Program-made: the position numbers and the translations under genes
Part shown: positions 1 to 11,304 of the stretch, piece after piece
How positions within the stretch are numbered: the first letter of the stretch is position 1
Layout of the letters: every line of letters starts with the position of its first letter
Source of the DNA: Symbiodinium natans
Lineage: Eukaryota > Sar > Dinophyceae > Suessiales > Symbiodiniaceae
Direction of reading: 5' to 3'
Assembly (NCBI GenBank): GCA_905221605.1
Contig: CAJNDS010001213.1
Span: 378,879-442,878, forward strand
Length of the DNA: 64,000 nt
The notes under the pieces: model-generated
Told to the model about the DNA's origin: nothing
The model's database searches: none
Seen by the model: the letters and a program-made list of their open reading frames with translations, nothing else

Positions 1-234
1 GCACTAGGGAAGGGAAACGGATGGAAAGGAACGCTCATGGTAAAGTCTTTGCCGGAGACTTGTTATGAGTCCAAGCATGTTGTCTTTGCTGACCGTGTTC
101 CACTCAATCGGCATGTGGTTGTTCGGTTAAGAGAGGGCTTAATTATCCCTAACTCGAACAAGTATCCCAAGGATTTTTTCCAAGCTTTCATGCAGTTTGC
201 TAGACTTCGTTGTTTCGCAGTAAACACGCATTGA
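1..234 (+). CDS. Unknown protein fragment, open from window edge to a TGA
   Basis: Frame 1 is open from the first base of the window to a TGA at 232-234, about 77 codons, with an internal ATG at 37. The product looks like ordinary folded protein, with alternating charged and aromatic residues near its end (PKDFFQAFMQFARLRCFAV). The same frame continues open after the TGA for another 289 codons to 1101, so this piece and the next entry may be one interrupted coding region. No family was recognised. The 5' end lies outside the window. Confidence 0.35.
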   Translation, partial: ALGKGNGWKGTLMVKSLPETCYESKHVVFADRVPLNRHVVVRLREGLIIPNSNKYPKDFFQAFMQFARLRCFAVNTH

Positions 235-1101
235 CAATACATTCAGGCGACAGGCATCCCACAGTTTGACCTTGTCCATTGTGTTGCCATGCTGTTGACA
301 CCACCTTCCGCCCATCATTCAGTGGTGGCACAGAATGCTTCGGAGAAACGTGCTGTTGCAGCCGAGAGACGTGAGCAAGCACTGGCAGCAAAGTTGGTGC
401 AGGAACGAGCCCTTGCAGTGGAATGCAAAAGGCAACAGCTGCAACTTGCCCAGCGGGAGCGTGAAACATACTTAGCACAAGTGAGAGCCTTCTTTGATAT
501 GGCATCTGCTGACCGGGCTCCGGACACGCAGGACACGCAGGACAAGCTTCGTGGCATGCATCGATGCTCAACGCCTAGTTCTTGCCCGACAGTGCACCGA
601 GCACAAGCTAAGATCAGCTCTTCGCTGGAGAAGCGGCCCATTCTGGTGGACCGAGTATCCAAGTCCCAACCTGGATGGAGCGAAGTTTCCACTGCTGCAC
701 CCTCGACAGTTGGCGAGGAGGATCCGGTGGATGCGTGCATGACACCCGCTGAAAGTGACATTGGAGTGAAGCTCAGCGCATCTTTGCGTGCATGGTTGGA
801 CCGATCAGAAGATGAACCCTACAAGGAAGCGTGTGTGGTAGCGCGCAGCAAGATTCCTGAAGAGATGGAATCCAGCAGCTCCTTGCAGCAGCTTGAGCTG
901 GCCCTCGCAGGGGAGATCAAGGCAGAAAAAGTGGATGAGAAAGATCCGCTTGATGAGACCCTTTCTTCCAGTGAGGATGACGAGGCTGCCCAAACACCCG
1001 CACCTGCGCAAGCGCACGTCAGCAAACGATCTGAGAGCACAAGACCAAGGCACGTTTTTGTGAGAAGCAGCAACCAACAGTATTGTTCGGGCACCATGTG
1101 A
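235..1101 (+). CDS. Unknown intronless protein, helical N-terminal half, acidic C-terminal half
   Basis: A 289-codon open stretch in frame 1, with the first ATG at 289 (270 residues), ends at a TGA at 1099-1101. It opens with a charged helical stretch of about 60 residues rich in Ala, Glu, Gln and Arg (for example QLQLAQRERETYLAQVRAFF), probably a coiled coil. A low-complexity middle and an acidic Ser/Asp/Glu patch (DETLSSSEDDEAAQ) follow. No intron signals interrupt it, unlike neighbouring genes, which suggests an intronless gene or a retroposed copy. The frame is shared with the upstream piece and separated from it by a single TGA. Antisense open frames over the same bases look like shadows. 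No family was recognised. Confidence 0.5.
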   Translation, partial: QYIQATGIPQFDLVHCVAMLLTPPSAHHSVVAQNASEKRAVAAERREQALAAKLVQERALAVECKRQQLQLAQRERETYLAQVRAFFDMASADRAPDTQDTQDKLRGMHRCSTPSSCPTVHRAQAKISSSLEKRPILVDRVSKSQPGWSEVSTAAPSTVGEEDPVDACMTPAESDIGVKLSASLRAWLDRSEDEPYKEACVVARSKIPEEMESSSSLQQLELALAGEIKAEKVDEKDPLDETLSSSEDDEAAQTPAPAQAHVSKRSESTRPRHVFVRSSNQQYCSGTM

Positions 1102-4042
1102 ATTTCCGCAGTGCTGCCAAATGATTGGCAGGTGTGCCTCACAGAGTGTGAGAGCAAGCACCAGGCGGGAACGTGTAGAGGGCAGAGCAAAAACAGCAAA
1201 GGAGAAGTCAGAGCCAATTCTTTGTGATTGTTGGTTGTGTTGAGATTATGCCTTCTGGCAATTTAGAGGTGAAGTTCTGTGTGAGGACATCGAATGCGGA
1301 GCGCCAAAGAGAGCAAGCAGCACCCAAGAGGTCACTTGCCCGACATGTTCCTGCAGCAATGCTCACCAACCGATGCACAATGACACCTCGCTCGTTCTCA
1401 TTCTCTCTGATGTGGTGGTTGCTTCTGTAGCTGCCGTAACCTTCTCTCTGACTCGCTGGTTTACCCCAGGCTGACTTTGATATGGTTTAACTTCCTCCCC
1501 GGAACTCACAGACTTGCGGGGAAGCGCTTTTTGTCGGTGGACCGGGGTGGTTGTGTTGTGCTGAGGCGCTGCAAGTCTCAGGGCGCCAAGCAGCTCAGCC
1601 GCAGGCTTGAATACTCCCTACGAGTTGCTCATGTGAAGACTAGGAAGCCAGTCTGTGCAGGACGCCGGTAATCATCTCAACCTCGCTGAAAGCATTGGTC
1701 AGCGAAGAGGAGGTGCTGGCGCCGAGTGATAGGACTTGAAAGAAAACTACTGATAGGAGGTGTGCTTGGCTGAGCCGTGCTTGGGAGGCACTGCAGAAGA
1801 GCCTGCTGCGGTTAGACTTCGAGGACCGTGTTCCTGGCAGTGGCAGGAATGCGCAGTGCCCCCCCACAAGTGTTCAAGGAGATGAAGCGCCAGTTCAGTG
1901 GCAGGGAGCCGTTGTGGCGAGATTCGGAGGTGCTGCAATTATCATGCCGATTTTGGTTTATGCTGACACGTTCAGGCTGTGTTGTTCCTCATTTTTTGGC
2001 AGTCTACCATCTCGCGGACTTGCTCCAGTAGCCTACTGTGCAGGTAATGCGTGACACCTTCAAAAACGACCCTGAGCGAGAGAGCAAGCTCCAGGCAATT
2101 GACTCATTGTGGTCCAGTAGTCTAGTGACCCAGCCTCGCTAAAACGTATGGTTTTTCTCCATTTGCTCGTTGCTGTGAGTGCCGTTTGCCGTGACGGAAG
2201 CAGGCGTCCCTCCGACGCCTTGATGGTGCCTTCAACGCTTTGCAGAGCCAGGTGGAGGCCTCTCCCCACTTTTCGATCACTCTTCCAAGGGCTTTTTGAA
2301 GAGCTGTACTTCGTTCTGTCCAGGTAAGGCTCCACAAGGAGCAGCAGCGCTGCGCAGGCAGCAAGTGGGGTCGCTGTAACATTTGCACTGATCGACAGAG
2401 TTTGGCATTATGCAACGATTCAGGCGGTGGGAATGCTCCAAGGAAAGCGGTAGCTTTCCAGAGGCCATGGGAGCGGAACCGTGCTAATCAGACAGAAGTT
2501 TCATGACTCCCATGTGAGGCGGAGACAAGGCAGTGCTGTTGGCCGAACGGGTGCTAGAAGCCGGCCTCGAAGCTGCGCGGAGCCTGTGCGCCCCGAGAAA
2601 CCCGTTCCGCCTTGGAATTAAAGTTGGACAAAGCACAAGTGGTGTTGGATGCGGTTCCTAGCAGGTACCTACGATCTCATGTCCTGCACGGGCTTCCGGC
2701 AAAGGCAGACAGCATGTACAACAAAATGCTTGATTGAAGTTGAATCCATGGCAGTGTCCACAGGCGCGGGAACCACCACGGCGGGGGAGCTGTAGAATAA
2801 AGCTCGACGGTTATTTGCTGATTGTGTTTCGCAGCCTGAGCCCGGGTGCTCCGGGCTGGGGCCACGAAGTGTGCAAGCACTTCGAATAGAGGACCATGCG
2901 CCAAGTATAGGCAAAACAGATAATTCACCCGTTATTAGCCTGGCGCTGCCATGTTGCCCGCAGAGCCTGCCCATGTAGGCTGCGTGCCTCTGACGTGTTT
3001 TTTCAGCTAACATGTCGAATAGTCGAAAACTAGTCAGAACACCTGCTTCCTTGGGTAAGGTTGGGGGTTGAGGGGCTCTTTTTGCAATTTAAGCAGCCAA
3101 ACCCGGCACAGCCATTCTCGGTGAAGCATTTGGCACTTTGTTCTAGGACTGTTGGGCTTCCCAGGACTGTCCTTAGGGCTCTTGGAATCGCTCAGCTCCA
3201 GATGCAACTGCTCTCGCAGGAACAATCCTGCCCTCATGTCACAAGCACATGAACTGTATTCGATTTGTGTACAGGCTGGCAGTACGTCAGATGTTTCACT
3301 CGCCCTTGTTGTATAACATCAAAAATTAGCGCCGAGGATCACCAAGGAGCATCTCAGTTGGGATCCTCTTCGCACTTGGCTGTGATGCTTCGGCGCCTGG
3401 CGTGGCTGAAAACGTGCTGTAGCGGTGATTTCCGTTTGAAAGTTTTCTGGATTTCTGCTTCAGAACCTTGAAACTCTTGACTTCTTGATGGATGCATTTT
3501 GAGCAGTAGGTAGGTGTGCGCTTTGGCAGGTTTCTACAGTGTACTTTCATCACATGCCTTGCAAAGCGAGCTCGTGCAGCCTTTGCAAGAAGCTGTCCTT
3601 TCTTTGCACTCCGACTGGGCAACCAGTGCGTCATCCCAAATGCTCCTCAGTGCTCCTGCCACTCGACTCCATCGGGCTGCAGGCCTTTCCCATCGGGCAT
3701 TCGTATCGTGTTTTGGATGACGTTTTTGCTTCTGTTAAACTGTTAGGGTTTCCCGTTGACCGCCCGCTTGTGGCTCAGAAGTTGAAACTCGAAAGTGCTG
3801 TCATGTTGCTGGTTCGTAGAACGATACCCCGCCAGTAAGCTGCATGGCAAGAGTCGTAGGGATGCGCAATCGTTGCCCAAATAAAAGCCCGCGAGTCTTG
3901 CAACCTTGCATTTAGGCCACCGAGCCGCGCCCTGCTTTCGAGGGCCATGGATGTCAGCCCGCAGCAGAGGGAACTTGTAGAGCAGGACCCACATTGTGAC
4001 ACGTAAACCAATAGCAGGCCACTGCTGCTTTTTGGTGTCGAG
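1102..4042. other. About 2.9 kb with no confident gene
   Basis: Only short, mutually overlapping open frames are present, none with convincing splice signals or a recognisable motif. A minus-strand frame of 165 codons at 3743-4240 overlaps the + strand exons of the next gene and is probably a shadow. The + strand frames near 3514-3838 may hold upstream exons of that gene, but their boundaries could not be fixed. Confidence 0.3.
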
Positions 4043-4349
4043 GTGAAGATCTGGTTCACCTGCACAGAGATGGAGGAGCATCCGCTGAGAGTGGCTGGTC
4101 ACTCTCTCCACTCGGTTCTCCCTTATTGGCAGGCCTTGGTTCAGACGGCCGTCCAATTTGCGGACGCCAACTGCTCGGTGTTCGAGCCCGAACTGGGCGA
4201 GCACAAGCTCGAGTGCGCCAGCTTCGCTGGAATTCAGCATTTACAATGGTGAAAATTCGGTTAGGTATGCATCCTTGTTATTGGATGCCTTTTGCAGGTA
4301 CACCCGGCTGCACAACGAATTCAAGCAGCTTTTCGAGGACGGAATTTGA
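4043..4349 (+). CDS. Last two exons of an unknown gene
   Basis: Exon 4043-4248 begins after AG and reads VKIWFTCTEMEEHPLRVAGH onward for 68 codons. It leaves TG in front of a GT donor at 4249. The acceptor at 4296-4297 is followed by G TAC, which completes TGG and gives ...HLQWYTRLHNEFKQLF... down to TGA at 4347-4349. The intron is only 49 bases, and phase is kept exactly across it, which is good evidence for a real gene on the + strand. The 87 visible residues mix hydrophobic and aromatic positions and look globular. I do not recognise the family. Upstream exons are not resolved. Confidence 0.6.
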
Positions 4350-4424
4350 CTGGATCTCTTCGTAGCTGTATGTTGCCATTTTGCTTTTCCAAAAAATCCA
4401 CCCCCTCGCCCCTCCCCTGTGGTG

Positions 4425-4770
4425 AGGGTGTGGTTGGGGGGTTAGGGTTTAGTGTTTAAGGTTTAGGGTTTAGGGTTTAGGGTCGAAGGTTAGGCCGGTG
4501 GTGTGATTGGGGGGTTGGGGTTAGGAATTGGGGTTGAGGGTTTAAGAGACCGGCCGCCCGTGCTACCCTTGCGCCCCCCTGGACGTGGGTGTGGTTGGGG
4601 GGTTGAGGGTTTAGGGTTTACGTAAGGTTTAGGGTGTACATAAGTTTAGGGTTTAAGGTTTAGCCCCCCTGCCTGTGCTGTGAATGGGAGGTTGGCGTTT
4701 GGGGTTGAAGGCTTACGGTTTAGGTTAAGGGTGTGAGGTTTTAAGGTTTGAGGGAGAGGGTTGGGGTTTG
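4425..4770 (+). repeat. Degenerate telomere-like repeat block (TTTAGGG type)
   Basis: Many units of GGTTTAGGGTTTAGGG, GGGTTTAAGG and GGGGTTAGG type occur here, all G-rich on the + strand, separated by GTGGTTGGGGGG-type spacers and two C-rich islands. The exact heptamer TTTAGGG, the telomere unit of plants and dinoflagellates, recurs several times. The units are too degenerate and too internal to be an active chromosome end. A similar block lies at 28.45-28.62 kb and a very short one at 26.88-26.93 kb. Confidence 0.8.
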
Positions 4771-4984
4771 GGGTGGGGGGCGAAGTGGATACCATGGTGG
4801 GGTGGGGGGTTTCAGAGGGGGGCGGGATTCTTTTGCGGGGGGGGGGGGTAGCGGGAGCCCGAGACCATATATGGTGCAGTGCTCTGCACCCCAAGCACAT
4901 GCTGAATATGCTGTGATAGTTGACGTTTACACTCAGTTTTCGGCTGGCTTTGAGATACTCCCAAGTTTTCAATTCTGGGCTGTG

Positions 4985-5020
4985 AGAGGTGTGTGTGCGT
5001 GTGTGTGCGCGCGTGGGGGT
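4985..5020. repeat. TG/CG dinucleotide microsatellite
   Basis: A short run of alternating TG with CG variants follows a normal-complexity stretch. It lies between the telomere-like block and the next gene and shows no other feature. Confidence 0.7.
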
Positions 5021-5281
5021 GTAAGGTTTTCTGACAGCTTTTGGCTTTCTTTGCTTAAGTTCAGATCTTGGTTGTGTTGGCTTGCGGCGAAGGAAGTGCA
5101 TGCGGGCAGTGCGGTGAGAAGCCAAATCTGTCGGCTGTTGTGGGGCTTGAAGCCTTTGGGTCTTGACCACGTCTTGAACTTCCTTGATCAAGTACATGCA
5201 CACACACAAACAAACACGCACGCAGGGTATGGCTTTCGGGTGCCGATCAGGACAGGCTGAATTCCTTCTTGTCCAGCATCG

Positions 5282-5966
5282 GTGCAACGCCTGAGGCACA
5301 TAACGGACATGACGATACAAAAGATAACCTTTGAAATTTTCAAGAGGGCTAAGATAGGGTTCGTACCATCGGCTGTATGTGTCCAGGCGTTCTACGAAGC
5401 CTTCGAAAAGATCGGACGGGAGGAAGGAGGCATTCTGCCTTTCGCTCAGCTTGAGCCATTGTCCCGCAATGCTCCCAAAATGCAGGCGACGTGCAGGGAC
5501 TTGCAGAAATCATGTATACGTGCCTGCAGTACGAGTTCTTCTGCCAGGTACGTGCTCTTCATGTCATGGCTTGTCTATTTGGCAAACAGCATGCTTGAAT
5601 TTCATATTCTAGAAGGATGCGTGAGATGAAATGAGTGTATTTGAGAATGTGCACGTTTTGGAAACTGTGACGTCAATTGAGCATCTTCACGAGCCAGATT
5701 ATGTGCGAGCGGAAGCGCGAAATGGAGATCCAACAGGTGCCGGCTTCGTGTCTCAACTCCTTCCCGCCGTAGCCTCTCAGATCCTGTGACAGCAGGCTGC
5801 TGGTGTGCCTCCGGCTCCTCCACCGGTGCCTGGTGGCTACGGAGGTGGCTCTGCAACGATGGCAATGCGGTCACTTCCTGTGGGGAACATGGAACAAATC
5901 CGTGATGCCTTGGCAGATACCAGAGTGGAAGGCTACGGCGCTGGTGCACCTCCGGCACCTCCCTGA
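5282..5966 (+). CDS. Unknown protein with Pro/Gly-rich C-terminus
   Basis: Three exon-like pieces follow one another on the + strand. The first, from about 5282, is helical (for example KITFEIFKRAKIGF, then AFYEAFEKIGREEGG). A second reading at about 5493-5549 gives DVQGLAEIMYTCLQYEFFCQ and runs straight into a GTACGT donor. The last exon begins near 5793-5796 after AG, reads a low-complexity Pro/Gly stretch (GVPPAPPPVPGGYGGG), then VGNMEQIRDALADTRVEGY, and ends with another PPAPP and TGA at 5964-5966. The junction between the first two readings is unclear because they overlap in different frames. No domain was recognised. Confidence 0.5.
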
Positions 5967-6095
5967 ATGGAAAAGCAATGAAAATGCAGATTTGCTTTCC
6001 GCTTGGCTACTCTTCTGTTATGCGAACGAGAGTTTGGCATGGAAGTGCACTCGGTGGGCTCAACGAGGACAACGTGCCAAGTTGTAGCTTAGCAT

Positions 6096-6748
6096 GTGAC
6101 ACCTCTCGTTTTCCCAGCAATGGTCGGCAACTTCGGTTACAGACATGCTCTTAATGAGCTGGATAGCTCGAAGTCCTGTGGCTCGGGGAGGCGGCAACCA
6201 AACATCATGTATAACTTCTGCAGCACAGCTGTTCTGTCCGAGTATGCTGCAAAACATACCCCGGGAGCCCAGGCATCGTCAACAGTGACGGAATCAGCAA
6301 AGCCCCCGAGCCATCCCGACATGACATAATCTCCCATTTGATCAAACTTCCAAGATCGTAAACTTGAGTGAGCTGGGCTTGCATGAGCGAGCTCCCTGCC
6401 TTCGTGACAATGACAGTCGCAATGACTCTGGTTGAGCGATGTTTGGTGACGTGTCAGGCAAGGGTTTCGGCGCGGGTGTGACGGTGCAGCTGATCCTTGC
6501 AGTGCAAGTCGCAGCGCCAAAAAGAAGGAGCCAATGTCATCTGGGAGTGACAAAGTTCCGACAAGACAGATGGCAAAGTGCTTCTTTCCGGCGACAAAGA
6601 TCGGAAGCATGAGGTGCTCGGCAACATCACGTGCGCTGTCAGGTCGAACCAGGTGTTTTACGCGTAAATCCAAGTTTTTTCGTTGTGAGCGCTGGTGCAA
6701 GTGGCTTGCAGATGTTCAGTCGCTTCTACATCTCCATCACATGTAGGT
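6096..6748. other. Possible gene, strand unresolved
   Basis: A 187-codon open frame on the minus strand (6700 down to 6137) reads plausibly as protein, for example LMLPIFVAGKKHFAICLVGT. The + strand also offers protein-like pieces at 6123-6326 (NFGYRHALNELDSSK...) and 6438-6530 (FGDVSGKGFGAGVTVQL). Since all well-supported neighbours are on the + strand, the + reading is slightly favoured, but neither reading has decisive splice evidence. Confidence 0.25.
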
Positions 6749-7117
6749 AAGCACGCAGGAGGGCACCGTCGAACCTTCACAAGGAAGCAATCAGCACACA
6801 GTGGGAAGGGTAGGAACACCATTGGGCCATGTCGCTTGACAAAGTGACAGCTGCGGTGCTCTCAGGGGGGGGGTCGCTGAGGTGGTCAGTGACTTTGTAG
6901 CTCGATCGTTTTCGATACCCACGGATCGTCCTAGGGCACCGGTGGAAGCTCGTCTTCCAAACCAGCACGCCCCGTGCGTTCGCACAAGGCCGGGAGAATT
7001 TTTTGAACCGCTTTGGACTGAATCTGGCTCTGATGCTGTTCGTGTGAAGCTCCCATTTAGCATTTTTCATGTGCAAGCCTTGAGAAAGCCGAGTGGTTCT
7101 GAAGTTTCGTAAGCCAG

Positions 7118-7898
7118 GTGGTGTTCCTGGGCCAGTGCGGCACTGGTAAGACAGCACTCATCCGGCAATTCGTGCACAGGATCGCTTATTCCAATGGCGT
7201 GACCTGGGGATGTTTGGGACATTTGCTTGGCTCGGGTACTCCGTTGTTGAGGACGTTCGACCAGAACTACTCAGCCACAATCGGCATGGACTTCGTTGGC
7301 AAGCTGCTCTCCCTCGAGGTGGTACGTGTTCCATTGCTGGGGCTCTAGAACTCTCATAAGTTTTGCCTTTCTTGTCTGGATGTCAGGGCCGGCAGCTCCG
7401 CCTGCAGCTGTGGGATACCGCTGGTCAAGAGAGGTTCCGAGCGTTGATGCCCAGTGATGGCCTCAACACATCTTTAGAGCTCCGACAATGCAATATCATG
7501 CTGTGGTGTGTGTGTGTGTGATGTACTTGGCTTTTCCCTTGAAGCTCCATCTTGGAGGCTACTTACGAGACAGCTCGGCATGCGTTGTCGTGTACGATGT
7601 CACATCGAAAGTGCTTTTCTCAGTTTCAGACTGAATGTTAGCATCACTAAGATGAAACATGTGCTTCGTCAGTCAGTGATGTCAGTGCTTTTGCTCTGGA
7701 CTGCTTGGGAGACTTTCAGCAAAAGGAGTCGTTCGACAGCATTCGCAGCTGGGTGGAGTTGGCGCTGGAGGAGTGCAAGATTCGGCTTGTGGTCGCATAA
7801 CTTCGGCGCACCCGGTTGCTTCGTGTCTGCAGTGTTGTTAGGGCCGATCCCGCCGGGATTTGTTGCTGGTGCTTGTGGGAAACAAGATCGACCTGGAG
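7118..7898 (+). CDS. Rab6-like small GTPase (partial exon set)
   Basis: Six exons assemble in phase into the GTP-binding part of a Rab GTPase, a membrane-traffic switch that cycles between GDP and GTP on Golgi or endosomal membranes. They are 7118-7179 (P-loop GQCGTGKT), 7252-7318 (switch I, NYSATIGMDF), 7387-7451 (switch II, LQLWDTAGQERFRALMP), 7558-7610 (YLRDSSACVVVYDVTSK), 7726-about 7771 (ESFDSIRSWVELALEEC) and 7842-7898 (LLLVLVGNKIDLE, holding the NKxD motif). The closest match I can recall is Rab6, from FxxTIGxDF and RLQLWDTAGQERFR. The first intron is read as GA-AG and the last visible donor as GC. The N-terminal few residues, the SAK motif and the C-terminal prenylation cysteines were not located. 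A short piece near 8130 (MVEVS) may lead into the SAK exon. Confidence 0.88.
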
Positions 7899-8737
7899 GC
7901 ACCTAATTCTCCAAAGAGGCACTTTGTGACAATCTTCTTTTGGCTCGGTGACGCTCCCAAGAACTTGCCTGTAATTCTGGCTCCGAGGCATGTATGGTAT
8001 GCGTCAGGTTGTCGTGTGGGAAGCAACGTGCCATCTTTATGTCTGCACACACTGGTAATGGGAGATGGGTCATGCAAGTTGCAAGGCTTTGAACACCGCA
8101 GCCAACAACACAGCGCAGAAGCGGCAATGGTGGAAGTCAGTAGTTCTCATTCTTCGACAGCAAGCATCACTGCATTCTCTCATGGTGGGTGTGGGCCTGC
8201 CTCGTCTGTGGATGTTTTTTTCCCTGGGCTGCGCAGCGAGATTGGTTGCTTGGCCTTCATTGGGCCTTGAATTAGCGGCTAAAGAGACTGCTGAGTAGCT
8301 CTGAGCAGCTCTGAGCAGCTCTGCCCTCAGGCGACAAATGCATTGCAACCGTACTCTCAAACCCCATGGGTTCGTTCAATCGATAAAGACCGATGAAGAT
8401 CGATGAAGCCAACACACGCCTGACACATATACCGCAGAGACGGTTTGCAAACCATCTGCCCTGGCATGGTTTGTTCCAATGTTACATCCGGTGTCGGGCA
8501 CAAAGGCCTGAGTGAGCTAACTCCGTACCAGGAACCAGCGCGATGTAACCAGAATCCTGGTAGATAAGAGACTGAGCTGATCTTAGAAGCGTGCTCAAAT
8601 CACGCATCTGGTGGTTGATGCTCGCACAACTTTGTTCCCATGCGCTCTTTGCAACTGCACTGTTTACGCACAGAGAACGATTCAGACTCGACACTAGAAG
8701 AGCACTACACTCTCCATCCATCTACATCCACTGCAGA
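7899..8737. other. Region that should hold the Rab C-terminal exons
   Basis: The Rab gene must end here or a little further on, since the preceding exon stops at the NKxD motif. A reading near 8110-8138 ends in AAMVEVS, which resembles the strand before a Rab SAK motif, but no SAK or CC end was found. The short sequence AGCTCTGAGC is tandemly repeated at 8295-8323. Confidence 0.3.
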
Positions 8738-9591
8738 GTAGCGCTCGCTAAGGGCATGCCCAGACAGACAGCACCTCCTCAACTCGTGGATGTTTCTGAA
8801 ATCATATTGGGGCTCGAGCAAGAGGTATGTTCTGCGCAAGCAGTGAGGTTGCTTGTGTCAGTAGCGGTCGTTCTTGCACCACTTCCAAGGACATATGATG
8901 TCTCTCGCGGGTACGTCATGCACAGCGCAGCTGGACGTGCCACAAACATGGTCCCGCTGTCAGACTTCTAGGATGGTTGAGACAGGTCCCCCGGTGGCAA
9001 GTGAGATGCCCTACCCGTGCTCATTTGCCGTGTTTCCAGATCATTGTTGAAGCCGAGGATCCCATGGCATTTCCGATTCTCCAGGAAAGATCAGTGAAGC
9101 ATCTCTGATGCTTGTAGACCCAACGGGCTTTCCAAGCCACTCTGCAAGCTCTGCATGGAGCACGCCTCAGCCCCCAAACACGCACCAGTGCTTGCTGCCA
9201 TTTCCACGCTATTTGTTCTTTTTCACTGATTTTACACCGAGGTCGCAAGGTGCCTCTCGGGATTTGGAGGACAGGCTTTCCGACAAAGCTGCTGCAGTCC
9301 CATCCATTCTGCAAAAGCATCTTCCCTCGACCCTCAACTCAGGACACGCTCTGTAGGACCAACCCCCGAAGCGGCTCAGTCGTTTGCATTGCAAGGCTGA
9401 AGTCAGCAGCGAGAGCTACGACAGTGACGAATGCAGTAGCAATGGCGACGAGGCATTTGTTGAGCATGCCATGGCTGAAGTGGACAAGTGGATTCACACC
9501 ACTTTGTCGCACATGAAATCTTCCTTGTAAGGGTTTCGCGGTGAAGCCGCAACTTTTTCGCAGGGTGAACTACTCTGGCATGATGCCTTAA
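8738..9591 (+). CDS. Unknown small acidic protein, several exons
   Basis: Exon-like pieces in + order are: about 8738-8824, ending VSEIILGLEQE at a GTATGT donor; 9040-9084 (IIVEAEDPMAFPILQ); a possible exon at about 9246-9352 (ASRDLEDRLSDKAAAVPSIL); and about 9394-9526 (SYDSDECSSNGDEAFVEHAM, then AEVDKWIHTTLSHMKSS). The last piece has a GT donor at 9527. Its acceptor at 9562-9563 is followed by G GTG AAC, giving LVNYSGMMP and TAA at 9589-9591. The C-terminal half is acidic then amphipathic. No known domain was recognised. Joining of the first three pieces is inferred from order and splice-like ends only. Confidence 0.45.
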
Positions 9592-11113
9592 GGGCACTGG
9601 CTTGGATCATGTTTGGCAGAGGCGAATTGGATCCTCTGCATCTTGTGCCATGACGCTTCCTGCCATCGCTGAAAGTGCTGGCTGGTCAGCGTCCTCAAAA
9701 AGCCGACGTCAGAATGCCACCGCCGGTCGGTGGCTCAAACTTCCCGTCTGCCCGCAAAAAGCTGCAAACTCTTCCAAACGAGACCGGCCTGGGGAAGCCT
9801 TGGGGTATGCGGTATGACTCGTGCATCTGTACGGTGCGAGTAGCTACAACGTGCTGAACGTACTGTAACGTACCCTGCGAAATCCTGCCAACCTCGGCCG
9901 CTAGATGCCGCCAGGCGCAAAGGTGTGTGCAGCGCGCTGAGGGGGAGACGTTGGCCAAGGACTTGAGCATGATGTTCTTCGAGGCCTGCCTGCATAAACC
10001 TCATGCGTGGTGGCAGATCGTGATAGACTGTGGAAAGTGGCAATGCTTGCGAACCCTCCAATGCACACACAGACACAGCGATTTCCGGTCTCCAGTTATC
10101 AGAATGTCTCCGTGTCCGGGGGAGCATATTCATTATGCGTCGTTTCAACAAGTTTTTGTTTCTGGCCATTCCCTTGATCCGGAGGCAACCGCGAAAGATG
10201 CCAGTCTTGTGGATGCCGTTTTTCATGGCCTGGCAGAAGGCAGTTAATCCTCTGACATGACTTCTTTGTAGAGAACATTGCCCATCACGCTTCCTCTGGC
10301 GAGAAGTTTGACCTCAGGCTTGACGTCCGAGCATCATAAGCCAGAGTCCGACGACGAGATTGTGCTCACAATGCAGCCTCGAAGAAGAGAGGCTGGCATG
10401 CTGTAAGATTTTCTGATAGGTTCCTGTGATGCAGTTGTTCTTCAAACTCCTACTGAGGCTCACGATCGGAACAAGAAATGCTGTTGAACAGCGCGCACAG
10501 AGGAGCCTCTTGGGCCGAATCCTTCTGAGCGGTGCGGGTCTTTGTACCATAACATGTGATACGCTTGCTTGCTGGTGCTGTGTGCAGTATATGTAGAGGT
10601 TGTGCATGCGGGAAGATGACACCCACAAGGGAGTACAGACCCTTGCCTGTGCACAAAGCTGCACACAGAAGTGGGGCGTGATCAATTGTCGACCAGATTA
10701 GCTGCTTGCGAGTATCGCCAAGGTGTCGAATCCCCATTGAGCATGTTGAAGAAGCGTTTAGAATCCGTGAGCTCTTGGCTCTCGGTTGTGCCTCTCTTCA
10801 ATCATCCTCACATCATGCAGCATAAGCCAGCAGCAACGCATGTCTCGGACATTTGTCGGGGCAAGCCCGAGAAAGTGGAAGTTTCGTTGGCATTCGTGTC
10901 GTCCAATGCGTTTCTCTCAAAGAGATAAACAAATTTAAGTTGCATTCGCGCGAAGCCTGATTTCCACGTCCATCTTTAATCAGTGAGCGGTCGTGTGATC
11001 TGGCGCTTGCCATCCCAGACGCCATAGCACAAGTCTTCAAATCCTGCAGTGGTGCCCTGGATGCTTCGACCGAGGAAGAAGCTAGATGCCGGACCCTGAA
11101 GCTCGTGTGCTAG
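9564..11113 (+). CDS. Unknown multi-exon protein
   Basis: A chain of exon-like readings on the + strand ends at TAG 11111-11113. They include about 9682-9818 (RPQKADVRMPPPVGG, then LQTLPNETGLGKPWGMR), about 9927-10247 (GETLAKDLSMMFFEACLHK..., then FVSGHSLDPEATAKDASLVD), 10318-10402 (EHHKPESDDEIVLTMQPRR, stopping at a GTAAGA donor), about 10671-10928, and 10985-11113 (LALAIPDAIAQVFKSCSGAL, then STEEEARCRTLKLVC). An alternative reading at 9564-9654 (DALRALAWIMFGRGELDPLH) overlaps the end of the preceding gene in another frame. The members are linked only by order, spacing and splice-like ends. A 163-codon minus-strand frame here looks like a shadow. Confidence 0.4.
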
Positions 11114-11304
11114 CGTCGTGAGATGCCTCTAATTCCCAAGTCCTGGAGCTGCCCACGTTACGTGCGCTTTGTCTGCCTTTTTGCATGCTTTGATGGGCTT
11201 GGCATAGTCTTTGTATGCTTCGTTCATAAGATCTCGTGGTCTTCGTTAGCTGGTCTCTATTGATCCGCTATTTCAAACGTTCGTAAACAAGAGCGCTCCA
11301 CATT

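Noticed and set aside
3743-4240. 165-codon minus-strand open frame
   Set aside because: It overlaps a + strand exon whose splice to the next exon keeps phase exactly.
4425-4770. An active chromosome end
   Set aside because: Repeats are degenerate, interrupted and flanked on both sides by gene-bearing sequence.
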